Below are positions 8,801 to 14,744 of a stretch of 40,003 nucleotides of DNA, piece by piece. Origin of the DNA: CAYSUS01 sp964434165 (lineage in GTDB: Bacteria > Planctomycetota > Planctomycetia > Pirellulales > Thermoguttaceae); contig CAYSUS010000067.1 of the NCBI GenBank assembly GCA_964434165.1, positions 1 to 40,003 of the forward strand, read 5' to 3'. Both the position numbers and the translations under genes were made by a program. The first letter of the stretch is position 1. Every line of letters begins with the position of its first letter. The notes beneath the pieces were generated by a model. The model was not told the DNA's origin, ran no database searches, and saw only the letters and a list, made by a program, of their open reading frames with translations.

Positions 8801-9778
8801 GCTAAGATCGACCATAGCCTTTTCGAAGGCGTCGTCGGCCCGCTTCATCTCGGCCTGCAGGCGCTGGAGGATGGCCGCCCGCTCCGTTTCGCACTGCCGC
8901 CTGGCATTCTCCAGGGCCTTGCTCCTGGCCACGTCGGCGTCGGCCAAGGTCTGGCGCAGGGCCGTGAATCGATCGCCGCACTCGCGCCGCGCGGTCCGGT
9001 AGATCCACGTCGTCAGTCCGAATCCCAGCAAGGCCGCCGAGCCAAAGCTGGCTGCCAGCCAGTGCCAACTCGACCATCCGAGGGAGGTGCCACACGGATA
9101 CACGGTGAGGAGCCAGATCCCGAAGAACATCCAGACGGGCCGGGCCCCTTCGAGCAGGCTTGCCGTGGGGTGTTTGCTGAGGGCGTGGAGCTGCTTGCGC
9201 GCGTCGGTGACGGCCTCGACAAACCGCCGCGTTGCGTCTTCCTCGGCACCGAGCTCGGTCGGCTGCGGTTCGGGATACTCTCGCCACAGCCATCGGTGGC
9301 GGAGGAGCTCGATGGCGCTGCGGTGGATGGACTGAAGTTCCTGCCAGCGGGCCTCGATCTGCGCGGTGACCTCGCGGAGCTTGAGCAGGGGGCCGTTCTT
9401 GGTGGCCTCGAAGACCGTTTGCGCCTCCCATTGGGCCTCGCGAAGGCGCTGGCGCGCCGCGCCTTCGGCGGCCTCCGCACGGGAAAGGGCTTCGCGCCGG
9501 ACCTGGTCGTACTGACGCTGCGTGGCCGCGTGGTCGGACTCGAATCGAGAGACGGCCGCGCGCCGCGACGCGGTGTGCTCTTCGTCCAGCGCGGTCTTCT
9601 GCGACTCGTGCCGCTGGGTGATTTCCTGCTGCTGCGCCTGGTAGCGCTGCTCGGCCTCGCGGTTGCGCTCGCGATACGCGGCCGGGACCTCTTCTTCGGC
9701 CGGGGCCCGCTGCTCGACGAGCTGGCGCAGCCTGTCGAGGAGCGCGCTCTGTCGTCCCACGGAGAGCGAATCGGTCAT
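5858..9778 (-). CDS. Membrane-anchored FtsK/SpoIIIE-type ATPase with three tandem ATPase-like modules (putative type VII-like secretion motor)
   Basis: The protein has 1306 residues. Residues 30-205 and 265-425 are long charged coiled coils around a transmembrane hairpin (about 213-234 and 239-260). Residues 475-660 look like a degenerate ATPase module (LLMLRAGGAG at the Walker A position; VLVVAN at Walker B). Residues 735-990 are a canonical FtsK/SpoIIIE domain: Walker A GKTGSGKST (762-770), YLVDFKKGVEF, Walker B LLVIDEFQE (D870, E871), and GSQT (907-910). Residues 1050-1290 form another degenerate module (NLLIVGHREDLALG; YLMIHNAN). Three modules in a row are the layout of EccC/EssC. FtsK itself is excluded: there is no four-helix membrane domain and no gamma DNA-reading domain, and the gene sits with two WXG100-like genes. 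AGAGG seven bases upstream supports the start. It is the last gene of its operon. No FHA domain or N-terminal EccC-type region is seen. Confidence 0.8.
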   Translation of the reverse strand: MTDSLSVGRQSALLDRLRQLVEQRAPAEEEVPAAYRERNREAEQRYQAQQQEITQRHESQKTALDEEHTASRRAAVSRFESDHAATQRQYDQVRREALSRAEAAEGAARQRLREAQWEAQTVFEATKNGPLLKLREVTAQIEARWQELQSIHRSAIELLRHRWLWREYPEPQPTELGAEEDATRRFVEAVTDARKQLHALSKHPTASLLEGARPVWMFFGIWLLTVYPCGTSLGWSSWHWLAASFGSAALLGFGLTTWIYRTARRECGDRFTALRQTLADADVARSKALENARRQCETERAAILQRLQAEMKRADDAFEKAMVDLSAEKQRQLAAADERYPAQLAEIAARRDRDLESLDARHARQTEDNDRRFETEAGKLLESFTRQMSDSDQRYRDEWNALSDQWRAGTDHFCRSIDAAQATCDGLLPDWSGEDWKRWTPPQDNPPAIRFGTYALRLDQIEHGIPSDDRLVPERTEFTLPALLPFPERSLLMLRAGGAGLTEAVRMLQATMLRMLTAIPASKVRFTIVDPVGLGENFSAFMHLADYDEKLVASRIWTEQAHIDQRLGDLTEHMETVLQVYLRNEFDSIQEYNAFAGELAEPYRVLVVANFPAGFSENAAKRLRSIVASGARCGVFTLMSVDEKLRLPRDFHMSDLEPHAFPLQWKEDRFVWEHAAVGDLPLASDVPPPAERFTRIVRAVGEEVLRAGRVEVPFSCAVPEEDRWWTAPSRDGLDVPLGRAGAKKLQHLQLGKGTSQHVLVAGKTGSGKSTLWHALITNTAIRYSPDEVELYLVDFKKGVEFKAYATSRLPHARVVAIESEREFGLSVLERLDAELRERGDLFRSLGVQDVQGYRAARPEQRMPRVLLVIDEFQELFVEDDRVAQGAALLLDRLVRQGRAFGIHVLLGSQTLAGAYSLPRSTIGQMAVRVALQCSESDAHLILSEENTAARLLTRPGEAIYNDANGLYEGNHPFQVVWLPDDERTEYLKQIGDLAVQRGCDAPPAIVFEGNEPAELSGNASLVELLSAPTWPEVSPQTRAWLGSAVAIKPPTEAAFARQSGANLLIVGHREDLALGMMASSLVCVAAQHAPEAGKDGSPGARFYVLDGLRPDSSEAGFFDRLAHAVPHDVRVVAPRDAGAAVHEIAGEVARRQESGTEDAPPIYLMIHNANRFRDLRRSDDDYGFSRFDEDRPASPAQQLATILREGPPLGVHTILWCDTYNAVSNTLDRQGLREVEMRVLFPMNATDSSNLVDSTAAAQLGVHRALLYNEGMGYLEKFRPYAIPSAEWLAWVRERLLARGGATAAT

Positions 9779-9815
9779 GATGGTGCCTCTTCCCTTGCCC
9801 CGGTCGTGTTCCGCC

Positions 9816-10043
9816 TCACTCAGATCGGCAGTCCTGCTCTGCGCGGGACAGCACCTCCTCCAGTCGCTTGATGGCCTCCAGGGCCCGCATCAGGCGCGGT
9901 TCCAGCGGGGCCACGTAGTTGTCCTGTATCGCTTGAAACGCCGGATCGTTCCACTGTTCCGCGATTTCGGCAATGCTCTTGGTGAGCGTGTCCCACGCCA
10001 GGTCGAGCCGGGCTGCGCCGCCGCTTAGGTCCCATTGTCTCAT
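9816..10043 (-). CDS. Small WXG100-like helical hairpin protein with W-x-D turn
   Basis: The protein has 75 residues and two amphipathic helices: roughly 11-30 (ARLDLAWDTLTKSIAEIAEQ) and 36-70 (FQAIQDNYVAPLEPRLMRAL onward). They are joined by W31-N32-D33 at the place where WXG100 proteins have W-x-G. Proteins of this fold are secreted as dimers by type VII systems. Its ATG overlaps the stop of the upstream coiled-coil gene (ATGA), which points to coupled translation. The ATPase gene starts 37 bases after its stop. Neither a signal peptide nor a clear C-terminal YxxxD/E export motif is visible. The WXG100 call rests on fold pattern and context, not on a full motif match, so it is likely but unproven. 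Confidence 0.65.
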   Translation of the reverse strand: MRQWDLSGGAARLDLAWDTLTKSIAEIAEQWNDPAFQAIQDNYVAPLEPRLMRALEAIKRLEEVLSRAEQDCRSE

Positions 10044-10690
10044 CGGGCGTCCTCCGAGTTGACGGACGTTTCATGGTCCGGCGCGGCTTGGTCGTCGCGA
10101 GGCTCTTCCTGGTCTTCTTCGTCCGTCTCGTCCGGACCGGGCGAGACGCGGGCTGCCGACTTGGCCGCCTCGGGCAGGCCGTCGGTGCTCAGTGGCGGCA
10201 GGGACGACTTGAGCATGGTGTACGCCTCGAGCGAGCCGGCCATCCGCTTCAGCACGGCGATCAGCTTGGGGTAGTCGCTGACCAGCCACTGGGCGAGCTG
10301 GCCGATCTGGCCGCGGTACTCGTCCGACTCCTTGGCCGCGATGTGCGACCAGCGGCGCACCGCCTCCACCTTTTCCATGGCCACCTCCAGGCGCCGCTTG
10401 GCGAGCTGGAGGGCCTTCTTCTCCTCGATACAGCTCGGCTCGCGCCCGCCCACCTTGCCGCTCAGCCGGCGGCGCTCGAGCTCCTGGCGCGCCGAGGCCA
10501 CGCGGTCCCAGCCGAGGCGGACCTGCGTCTTCCAGTGGCTCTTGCGGTCCTCCTGCACCCAGGCCACGGCGCGGCGGATCTCCAGGTCGAGGTCCGTCAG
10601 CGCCACGCTCGCCTCTTCGGCGAAACGCACCAGCGCAGCCGACATGGCGTCGACGGCGTCGATCGACAGGACGCGCGCGTGGCGTGCCAT
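10040..10690 (-). CDS. Helical coiled-coil protein with acidic tail, encoded between two WXG100-like genes
   Basis: The protein has 216 residues. Residues 11-165 are almost entirely helical and rich in E, K, R and A, with a run of aromatic positions (W44, W53, W61, W114, W135) and the motif PSCIEEKKAL at 85-94. I recall similar uncharacterised proteins with an SCIEEK motif in planctomycetes but can give it no family name. Residues 183-216 are a disordered, strongly acidic tail (DETDEEDQEEPRDD). It has no signal peptide or membrane segment. The start at 10690 follows the upstream stop by eight bases and has AGGTG about seven bases before it. Placed between two WXG100-like genes, it could be a secreted LXG-type substrate, a chaperone, or a scaffold for the ATPase. 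These options cannot be separated from sequence alone. Confidence 0.7.
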   Translation of the reverse strand: MARHARVLSIDAVDAMSAALVRFAEEASVALTDLDLEIRRAVAWVQEDRKSHWKTQVRLGWDRVASARQELERRRLSGKVGGREPSCIEEKKALQLAKRRLEVAMEKVEAVRRWSHIAAKESDEYRGQIGQLAQWLVSDYPKLIAVLKRMAGSLEAYTMLKSSLPPLSTDGLPEAAKSAARVSPGPDETDEEDQEEPRDDQAAPDHETSVNSEDAR

Positions 10691-10698
10691 GGGCGCAC

Positions 10699-10971
10699 CT
10701 ACGACTGCTGGAGGTACTCGTCGATGATGTCGGCCTTGCGCAGCAGGTAGGGGACGTGCTGCTCGTTGACCTCCAGGAAGCGGGCCAGCACGCGCACGTG
10801 CTGCTCGAATTCCGCGACGAACTTTTTGTGCTCCTGGTCGCGCCAGGTCTTGGCCAGCGCCGACATCTGGGCGTTGAGGGCCCCCATGCGGTCCTGGAGG
10901 TCCGCGTTGAACTTCTTGAGATTCCGGGCGAAGCGGCGAAGCTCCTCGGGATCGACGATGGCTTGCGGCAT
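10699..10971 (-). CDS. WXG100 family-like protein (ESX-type secretion target)
   Basis: The protein has 90 residues, close to the 100-residue WXG100 norm. Helix 1 spans about 7-40 (EELRRFARNLKKFNADLQDR onward), the turn is K41-T42-W43-R44-D45, and helix 2 spans about 47-88 (HKKFVAEFEQHVRVLARFLE and on to DIIDEYLQQ). The ALAKTWRDQEHKKFVAEFEQ stretch is very like WXG100 sequences, with D in place of the usual G. GGGAG seven bases upstream sets the start at 10971. It is the first gene of the operon, about 105 bases downstream of a good promoter. In this fold family such proteins are exported by, and also switch on, an EccC/EssC ATPase; the ATPase encoded at 5858-9778 would be the partner. Confidence 0.75.
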   Translation of the reverse strand: MPQAIVDPEELRRFARNLKKFNADLQDRMGALNAQMSALAKTWRDQEHKKFVAEFEQHVRVLARFLEVNEQHVPYLLRKADIIDEYLQQS

Positions 10972-11077
10972 GGCGCTGCTCCCTGGGAAACAGGCTCGGG
11001 CCCACAAGACCGCCTGAACGGCGCGCGAAAGACGAGCTGAACGCGCCCGGCGGTTCCGGGCACCGGGCCGATGCTGT

Positions 11078-11107
11078 ATTCTAGCCCACCTAAGGTGGGG
11101 ACGTCAA
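11078..11107 (-). promoter_or_regulatory. Sigma70-type promoter of the WXG100/ATPase operon
   Basis: On the minus strand TTGACG (11107-11102) and TAGAAT (11083-11078) are separated by 18 bases. Each box has five of six consensus bases. Transcription would start near 11070, giving a leader of about 100 bases before the first WXG100-like gene. Confidence 0.6.
11085..11099. promoter_or_regulatory. 15-bp palindrome between the -35 and -10 boxes (putative operator)
   Basis: CCCACCTAAGGTGGG is a perfect 7-bp inverted repeat around one central base. It fills most of the spacer of the promoter at 11078-11107, the position where a dimeric repressor, or an activator that twists the spacer, would act. 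No regulator gene is next to it. Confidence 0.5.
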
Positions 11108-11188
11108 TCATGAGGCGCTCCAGCCTCCCCTCTCCCACGGGCGAAAATGGGTAGAATGGGAGCCCACGACCGCCCCATAGGCCACGGC

Positions 11189-12280
11189 ATGCGACTGATC
11201 TTCGACACGCATCTCGACCTGGCCTGGAACGCGTTGAACCTGGGCCGGGATGTGACCTTGGACGTGGACGAGATCAACCGCCTTGAGCAGGGCATGACCG
11301 ATGACGAGCCCCGAGGGGGGGCGACCACTAGCCTTCCGGCCATGCGCCGCGGCCGCGTGGCCGCCTGTCTCGGCACGATCATGGCACGCGTGCGCCCCGG
11401 GATGCGGCCCCGCGAAGGGTTCTCCCGGGCCAGCCTCGACTACGCAAACCCCGCCATGGCCTACGCAGCAGGGCAGGGACAGTTAGCCTACTACCGGGTG
11501 CTGGAAGAGCAGGGCCACATCCGGCTGGTCCTCTCGTCTGACGACCTCCAGCAGACCTGGAGCCGCTGGGAGCAGGACCCGGCGGACCATCAGCCGGTGG
11601 GCCTGATCCTCGCCCTGGAGGGCGCCGATCCGATCGTCTCGTGGCAGCAGGTTGGGAACTGGTTCCAAGCCGGACTGCGCGTGGCCAGCCTCGCCCACTA
11701 CGGCCCCAGCCGCTATGCGATGGGCACCGGCGGCCAAGGGCCCCTGACTTCCGACGGCGTGCGCTTGCTGGCCGAAATGGAGCGGCTGGGCGTGATCCTC
11801 GACGTGTCGCACCTGGCTGAGCCCGGCTTGTCCCAGGCCCTCGAACGTTTCGCAGGGGCCGTGATGGCCAGCCACAGCAACTGCCGGGCGCTGGTGCCCG
11901 GCGACCGCCAGTTGTCCGACGGGCAGATTCGGCGACTGATCTCACGCGGCGGCGTGATCGGCCTGGCCCTGGACGCCTGGATGCTGTGCCCGGGCTGGGA
12001 GACGGGCCGAACGCCGCGGTGCCGCGTCGGGCTGGAGGCGGTCGCCGACCAGATCGATCACGTATGCCAGCTTGCCGGCAGTGTCCATCACGTGGGCATC
12101 GGAAGCGACCTCGATGGTGGATTCGGCCGGGAACAGGTCCCGCACGACCTGGAGAGCATCGCCGATTTGCAGAAGCTCGGCGGGATCCTCGCCACGCGCG
12201 GCTTCGCGGGCGGGGAGGTCGACGCCTTCTTCCACCGCAACTGGCTACGGTTCTTCCTAAGCCACCTGCCCAAAGGGTGA
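11189..12280 (+). CDS. Membrane dipeptidase (peptidase family M19)
   Basis: The protein has 363 residues and matches the renal dipeptidase family, metal-dependent TIM-barrel hydrolases that cleave dipeptides, often with a D-residue. The metal and active-site residues are in order: HxD at H8/D10 (FDTHLDL), the bridging glutamate E144 (LALEGAD), H208 (DVSHLA), H229 with R233 (ASHSNCR), and D307 (GIGSDLDGG). I start at 11189 because the family begins close to the HxD motif; in-frame starts at 11147 and 11156 would add up to 14 residues. There is no signal peptide, so it appears cytoplasmic. It is transcribed away from the WXG100 operon and there is no sign of a functional link. Confidence 0.9.
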   Translation: MRLIFDTHLDLAWNALNLGRDVTLDVDEINRLEQGMTDDEPRGGATTSLPAMRRGRVAACLGTIMARVRPGMRPREGFSRASLDYANPAMAYAAGQGQLAYYRVLEEQGHIRLVLSSDDLQQTWSRWEQDPADHQPVGLILALEGADPIVSWQQVGNWFQAGLRVASLAHYGPSRYAMGTGGQGPLTSDGVRLLAEMERLGVILDVSHLAEPGLSQALERFAGAVMASHSNCRALVPGDRQLSDGQIRRLISRGGVIGLALDAWMLCPGWETGRTPRCRVGLEAVADQIDHVCQLAGSVHHVGIGSDLDGGFGREQVPHDLESIADLQKLGGILATRGFAGGEVDAFFHRNWLRFFLSHLPKG

Positions 12281-12307
12281 ATCGGGCAGGAGGCGGCCGC
12301 TTGGGCC

Positions 12308-12336
12308 TTGTCTTGGCGGAAGGCCCTGCGTACAGT
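12308..12336 (+). promoter_or_regulatory. Putative promoter of the SDR gene
   Basis: TTGTCT (12308-12313) and TACAGT (12331-12336) are separated by 17 bases, about 110 bases before the SDR start. Both boxes match only partly (four of six). Confidence 0.3.
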
Positions 12337-12448
12337 TTGGACGTTTTGAACGAATCTCAAGCCGCTGCCACCTCGGCTTCGGCGGTTCGCTCGAAGGGCA
12401 TTGCACCCCCCAAACCAACGGCGATCCCTGATGGCGAAGGATGGTCCC

Positions 12449-13207
12449 ATGGTCACCGCGTCAGGAACACTCCCCGCTTACCTGGTCTTCGGATCCACCG
12501 GCGGCGTCGGCTCGGAGCTTGCCGGGGCTTTAAGACAACGCAGTCCCCGCGTCTTGCTCGCGGGCCGGGAGCTGTCCCGACTGAGCGACCTGGGCCATCG
12601 GCTGGACGCCCCGACCATGTCGGTCGATGCGTCCGATTTCGGCCGGGTGCAGCAGTGCTTCGACCGGGCCATCGAACTGTTCGGCAGGATCGACGGCGTC
12701 GCCAACTGCGTAGGGACGCTGCTGCTGAAGCCGGCCCACCTGACGTCCGACGCGGAGTGGCAGGAGACGATTGCCGCCAATCTCACCTCGAGCTTCGGCA
12801 TCCTGCGTGCCGCGGCCAAGGCCATGAAGACCGCTGGCGGCTCAATCGTCCTGGTGTCGTCCGCGGCCGCGCGGGTCGGCATCCCGAACCACGAGGCGAT
12901 CGCGGCAGCCAAGGCGGGCGTGATCGGCCTGGCGATGTCGGCCGCAGCGACCTACGCCTCGTCCGGAATCCGCGTGAATGCCGTCGCCCCCGGCCTGATC
13001 CGCTCGCGGCTCACGGAAAAACTGCTGAACAACCCCCACTCGTCGCGGGCGTCGCTGGCCATGCACGCCTTGGGCAGGATCGGCGAGCCCCGGGACGTCG
13101 CCTCGTTGATCGCCTGGCTCCTCGATCCCTCGCAAAGCTGGATTACCGGGCAGGTATTCGGCGTGGACGGAGGCCTGGCCAGCGTGCGACCGAAGGTCAA
13201 GGTCTGA
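12449..13207 (+). CDS. Short-chain dehydrogenase/reductase (SDR) family protein with a variant active site
   Basis: The protein has 252 residues, normal for a classical SDR. The cofactor motif is GSTGGVG (15-21), NCVG (87-90) replaces NNAG, N111 and S138 are in place, and the C-terminus VNAVAPGLIRS and ITGQVFGVDGG is typical of the fold. The catalytic YxxxK is altered: K155 is present, but the Tyr position is Ile151 in NHEAIAAAKAGV. I have seen this NHEAIAAAK pattern in other SDRs, so it is probably a subfamily trait rather than a mutation. It may use another residue, perhaps H148, or not be an oxidoreductase. AAGGA seven bases before 12449 favours this start over the in-frame ATG at 12431. 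It is followed by a small hairpin. Confidence 0.82.
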   Translation: MVTASGTLPAYLVFGSTGGVGSELAGALRQRSPRVLLAGRELSRLSDLGHRLDAPTMSVDASDFGRVQQCFDRAIELFGRIDGVANCVGTLLLKPAHLTSDAEWQETIAANLTSSFGILRAAAKAMKTAGGSIVLVSSAAARVGIPNHEAIAAAKAGVIGLAMSAAATYASSGIRVNAVAPGLIRSRLTEKLLNNPHSSRASLAMHALGRIGEPRDVASLIAWLLDPSQSWITGQVFGVDGGLASVRPKVKV

Positions 13208-13226
13208 GGCCGGCGCGTTGCCGGCC
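13208..13226 (+). terminator. Hairpin directly after the SDR stop codon
   Basis: GGCCGGC (13208-13214) and GCCGGCC (13220-13226) form a 7-bp stem with a 5-base loop starting right after the stop. No T-run follows at once, so termination strength is uncertain. Confidence 0.35.
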
Positions 13227-13275
13227 GCAACATCGTATTCTGTGCTCAGTTACTCTTTTTGTGGAGGAAATCGTG

Positions 13276-14052
13276 ATGCGTGTGAAGATGTCCTTGCTGG
13301 CCGCTGCCGGACTGCTGTTCGCGGGAATCGCAAGCAGCTCGGCCTTCAGCAAACACCCGCGACCTTCGCGGGACCTCGTGGACACGGCCGTCCAGGCCGG
13401 TTCGTTCGACACCCTGGTCAAGGCCGTGAAGGAGGCCGGGCTCGTTGACGCCCTGAAGGGCAAGGGGCCGCTCACGGTCTTCGCGCCCACCGACGAGGCC
13501 TTCGCCGCGCTCCCGGACGGCGCCCTGCAGGGGCTTCTGGCCGACAAGGCGAAGCTCAAGGCCGTGCTGCTCTATCACGTGGTGCCGGGCCGCGTGCTGG
13601 CCAAGGACGCCGTCAAGCTCGACTCCGCCAAAACGCTCCAGGGCGACCGCGTCGCGATCAGCGTGGACGGGCACGGTGTGACGGTCAATGACGCGCGCGT
13701 CGTCAAGACCGACGTGCTCGCTTCGAACGGAGTGATCCACGTGATCGACCGCGTGCTGCTGCCGCCGGAGCAGATGTCGAAGAGCGAGGCGTGCCGGGCG
13801 GTGATCACCCGGGCGATCCACCTCGGGGTCCCCATGTACAACGACGGGGACCACGCGGCTTGCGCGGCGATCTACGAGGTCGCGGCCATGAGCGTGATGA
13901 GCTTCGCCGCCGAAGACATGCCTGACGGCATACGTGCCCAACTGCGGCACGCCATGCAGCGCGCGAAGAAGTCCCACGATGCGGACGAGCGCGCCTGGAT
14001 TCTTCGCCGGGGTCTTGACGCGGTGAACCGCGCCATGGCGACCAGCGAGTAG
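13276..14052 (+). CDS. Exported fasciclin-domain protein with helical C-terminal extension
   Basis: The protein has 258 residues. Signal peptide: MRVKMSLLAAAGLLFAGIAS, cleavage near residue 23. Residues 33-164 are one complete FAS1 (fasciclin) domain with the H1 region LTVFAPTDEAFAALP, the YH motif LLYHVVPGRVL and the H2 region NGVIHVIDRVLLPP. FAS1 domains mediate adhesion to surfaces, other cells or matrix. Residues 168-258 are an extra helical region (SEACRAVITRAIHLGVPMYN, then GDHAACAAIYEVAA) found in a range of secreted bacterial proteins but without a role I can name; it has two cysteines that could pair. GGAGG (13263-13267) fixes the start. The gene ends at a strong hairpin and is probably a single-gene unit. 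Confidence 0.88.
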   Translation: MRVKMSLLAAAGLLFAGIASSSAFSKHPRPSRDLVDTAVQAGSFDTLVKAVKEAGLVDALKGKGPLTVFAPTDEAFAALPDGALQGLLADKAKLKAVLLYHVVPGRVLAKDAVKLDSAKTLQGDRVAISVDGHGVTVNDARVVKTDVLASNGVIHVIDRVLLPPEQMSKSEACRAVITRAIHLGVPMYNDGDHAACAAIYEVAAMSVMSFAAEDMPDGIRAQLRHAMQRAKKSHDADERAWILRRGLDAVNRAMATSE

Positions 14053-14067
14053 CGGTAGAAGCGCGGC

Positions 14068-14101
14068 GGGGCCGGCGCGGTAGTGATGCCGCGCCGGCCC
14101 C
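14068..14101. terminator. Perfect 13-bp hairpin between convergent genes
   Basis: GGGGCCGGCGCGG (14068-14080) and CCGCGCCGGCCCC (14089-14101) pair completely around the 8-base loop TAGTGATG, followed by TTCCTC. It lies between the stops of the fasciclin gene and the tetR-family gene and probably ends transcription from both sides. Confidence 0.7.
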
Positions 14102-14105
14102 TTCC

Positions 14106-14744
14106 TCATAAGCTGTCTTTGAGCATGCCGGCCGCCTCTTTGTGCGCGGGCGCCCGCTCCAGTCCGCGGATTACCAGATCGACGAGCCCATCGATGAAGG
14201 TGTCCCGATCGACGTGGTGTGCGGTAATCAGCTCCATGTAGTAGTGCAGGAACTTCAGGCTCCCGATCACGAAGGGGACGATCTCCAGATCGAGGTCGGG
14301 GCGCAGCTCGCCGGACTCGATGCCGTCCCTGAGCAACTGCCGGACGAACCGCAGTCCCTCACCAAGGCGGAGCTGCGAGCTGGGAGCCTCCAACAACTTC
14401 ATCACGAAGCGGAGCTCGGGGTCGTCGGAGATGATCCGCGCGAGCAGCGGATACTCGGCCATGAAGTCGAAGGAGAGGCGAATCAGCTTCCGCAGCTTGT
14501 GCGCCACGGTTGTCTCCGCTTCGATCGCCGCGTAGAGCCTGTGCAAGGCCTCGCTGCGAAGCTGATCGATCAGCTCGATGAAAAGCTGGTCCTTGCTCTT
14601 GAAGTGAAGGTAGAACGTCCCCTTGGCGATGCCGGATTCGCGCACGATGTCGTCGATCACCGCCCGCTTGTATCCGAATCGCTCGACGTGCCGCCGGGCG
14701 ACCTCAAGTATGAGTCGGCGCTGCGCGCCCCTGTCTTTGGCCAT
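14106..14744 (-). CDS. TetR family transcriptional regulator
   Basis: The protein has 212 residues. The N-terminal HTH covers about 8-54, with the hallmark IDDIVRESGIAKGTFYLHFKSKDQLF at 30-55. The C-terminal helical region is the ligand-binding and dimerisation domain. It is the last gene of the efflux operon, and its start lies 41 bases inside the end of the RND pump gene, so it is translated from the same message. That gives a feedback loop: the repressor is made together with the pump it presumably controls. The inverted repeat at 19482-19513, upstream of the first gene of the operon, is a good candidate operator. The inducer is unknown. Confidence 0.9.
   Translation of the reverse strand: MAKDRGAQRRLILEVARRHVERFGYKRAVIDDIVRESGIAKGTFYLHFKSKDQLFIELIDQLRSEALHRLYAAIEAETTVAHKLRKLIRLSFDFMAEYPLLARIISDDPELRFVMKLLEAPSSQLRLGEGLRFVRQLLRDGIESGELRPDLDLEIVPFVIGSLKFLHYYMELITAHHVDRDTFIDGLVDLVIRGLERAPAHKEAAGMLKDSL

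Noticed and set aside
5858..9778. Reading the large ATPase as the cell-division DNA translocase FtsK
   Set aside because: There is no four-helix N-terminal membrane domain and no gamma winged-helix domain, the order has two extra ATPase-like modules, and the neighbours are WXG100-like genes.
9816..10043. Dismissing the 75-residue frame as a shadow because of its size
   Set aside because: Coupled ATGA start, position between two real genes and a regular amphipathic pattern make it a real gene; it was kept.
12401..12448. Earlier starts (TTG 12401 or ATG 12431) for the SDR protein
   Set aside because: They lack a ribosome binding site, whereas AAGGA stands at the right distance before 12449, and the extra residues do not belong to the SDR fold.
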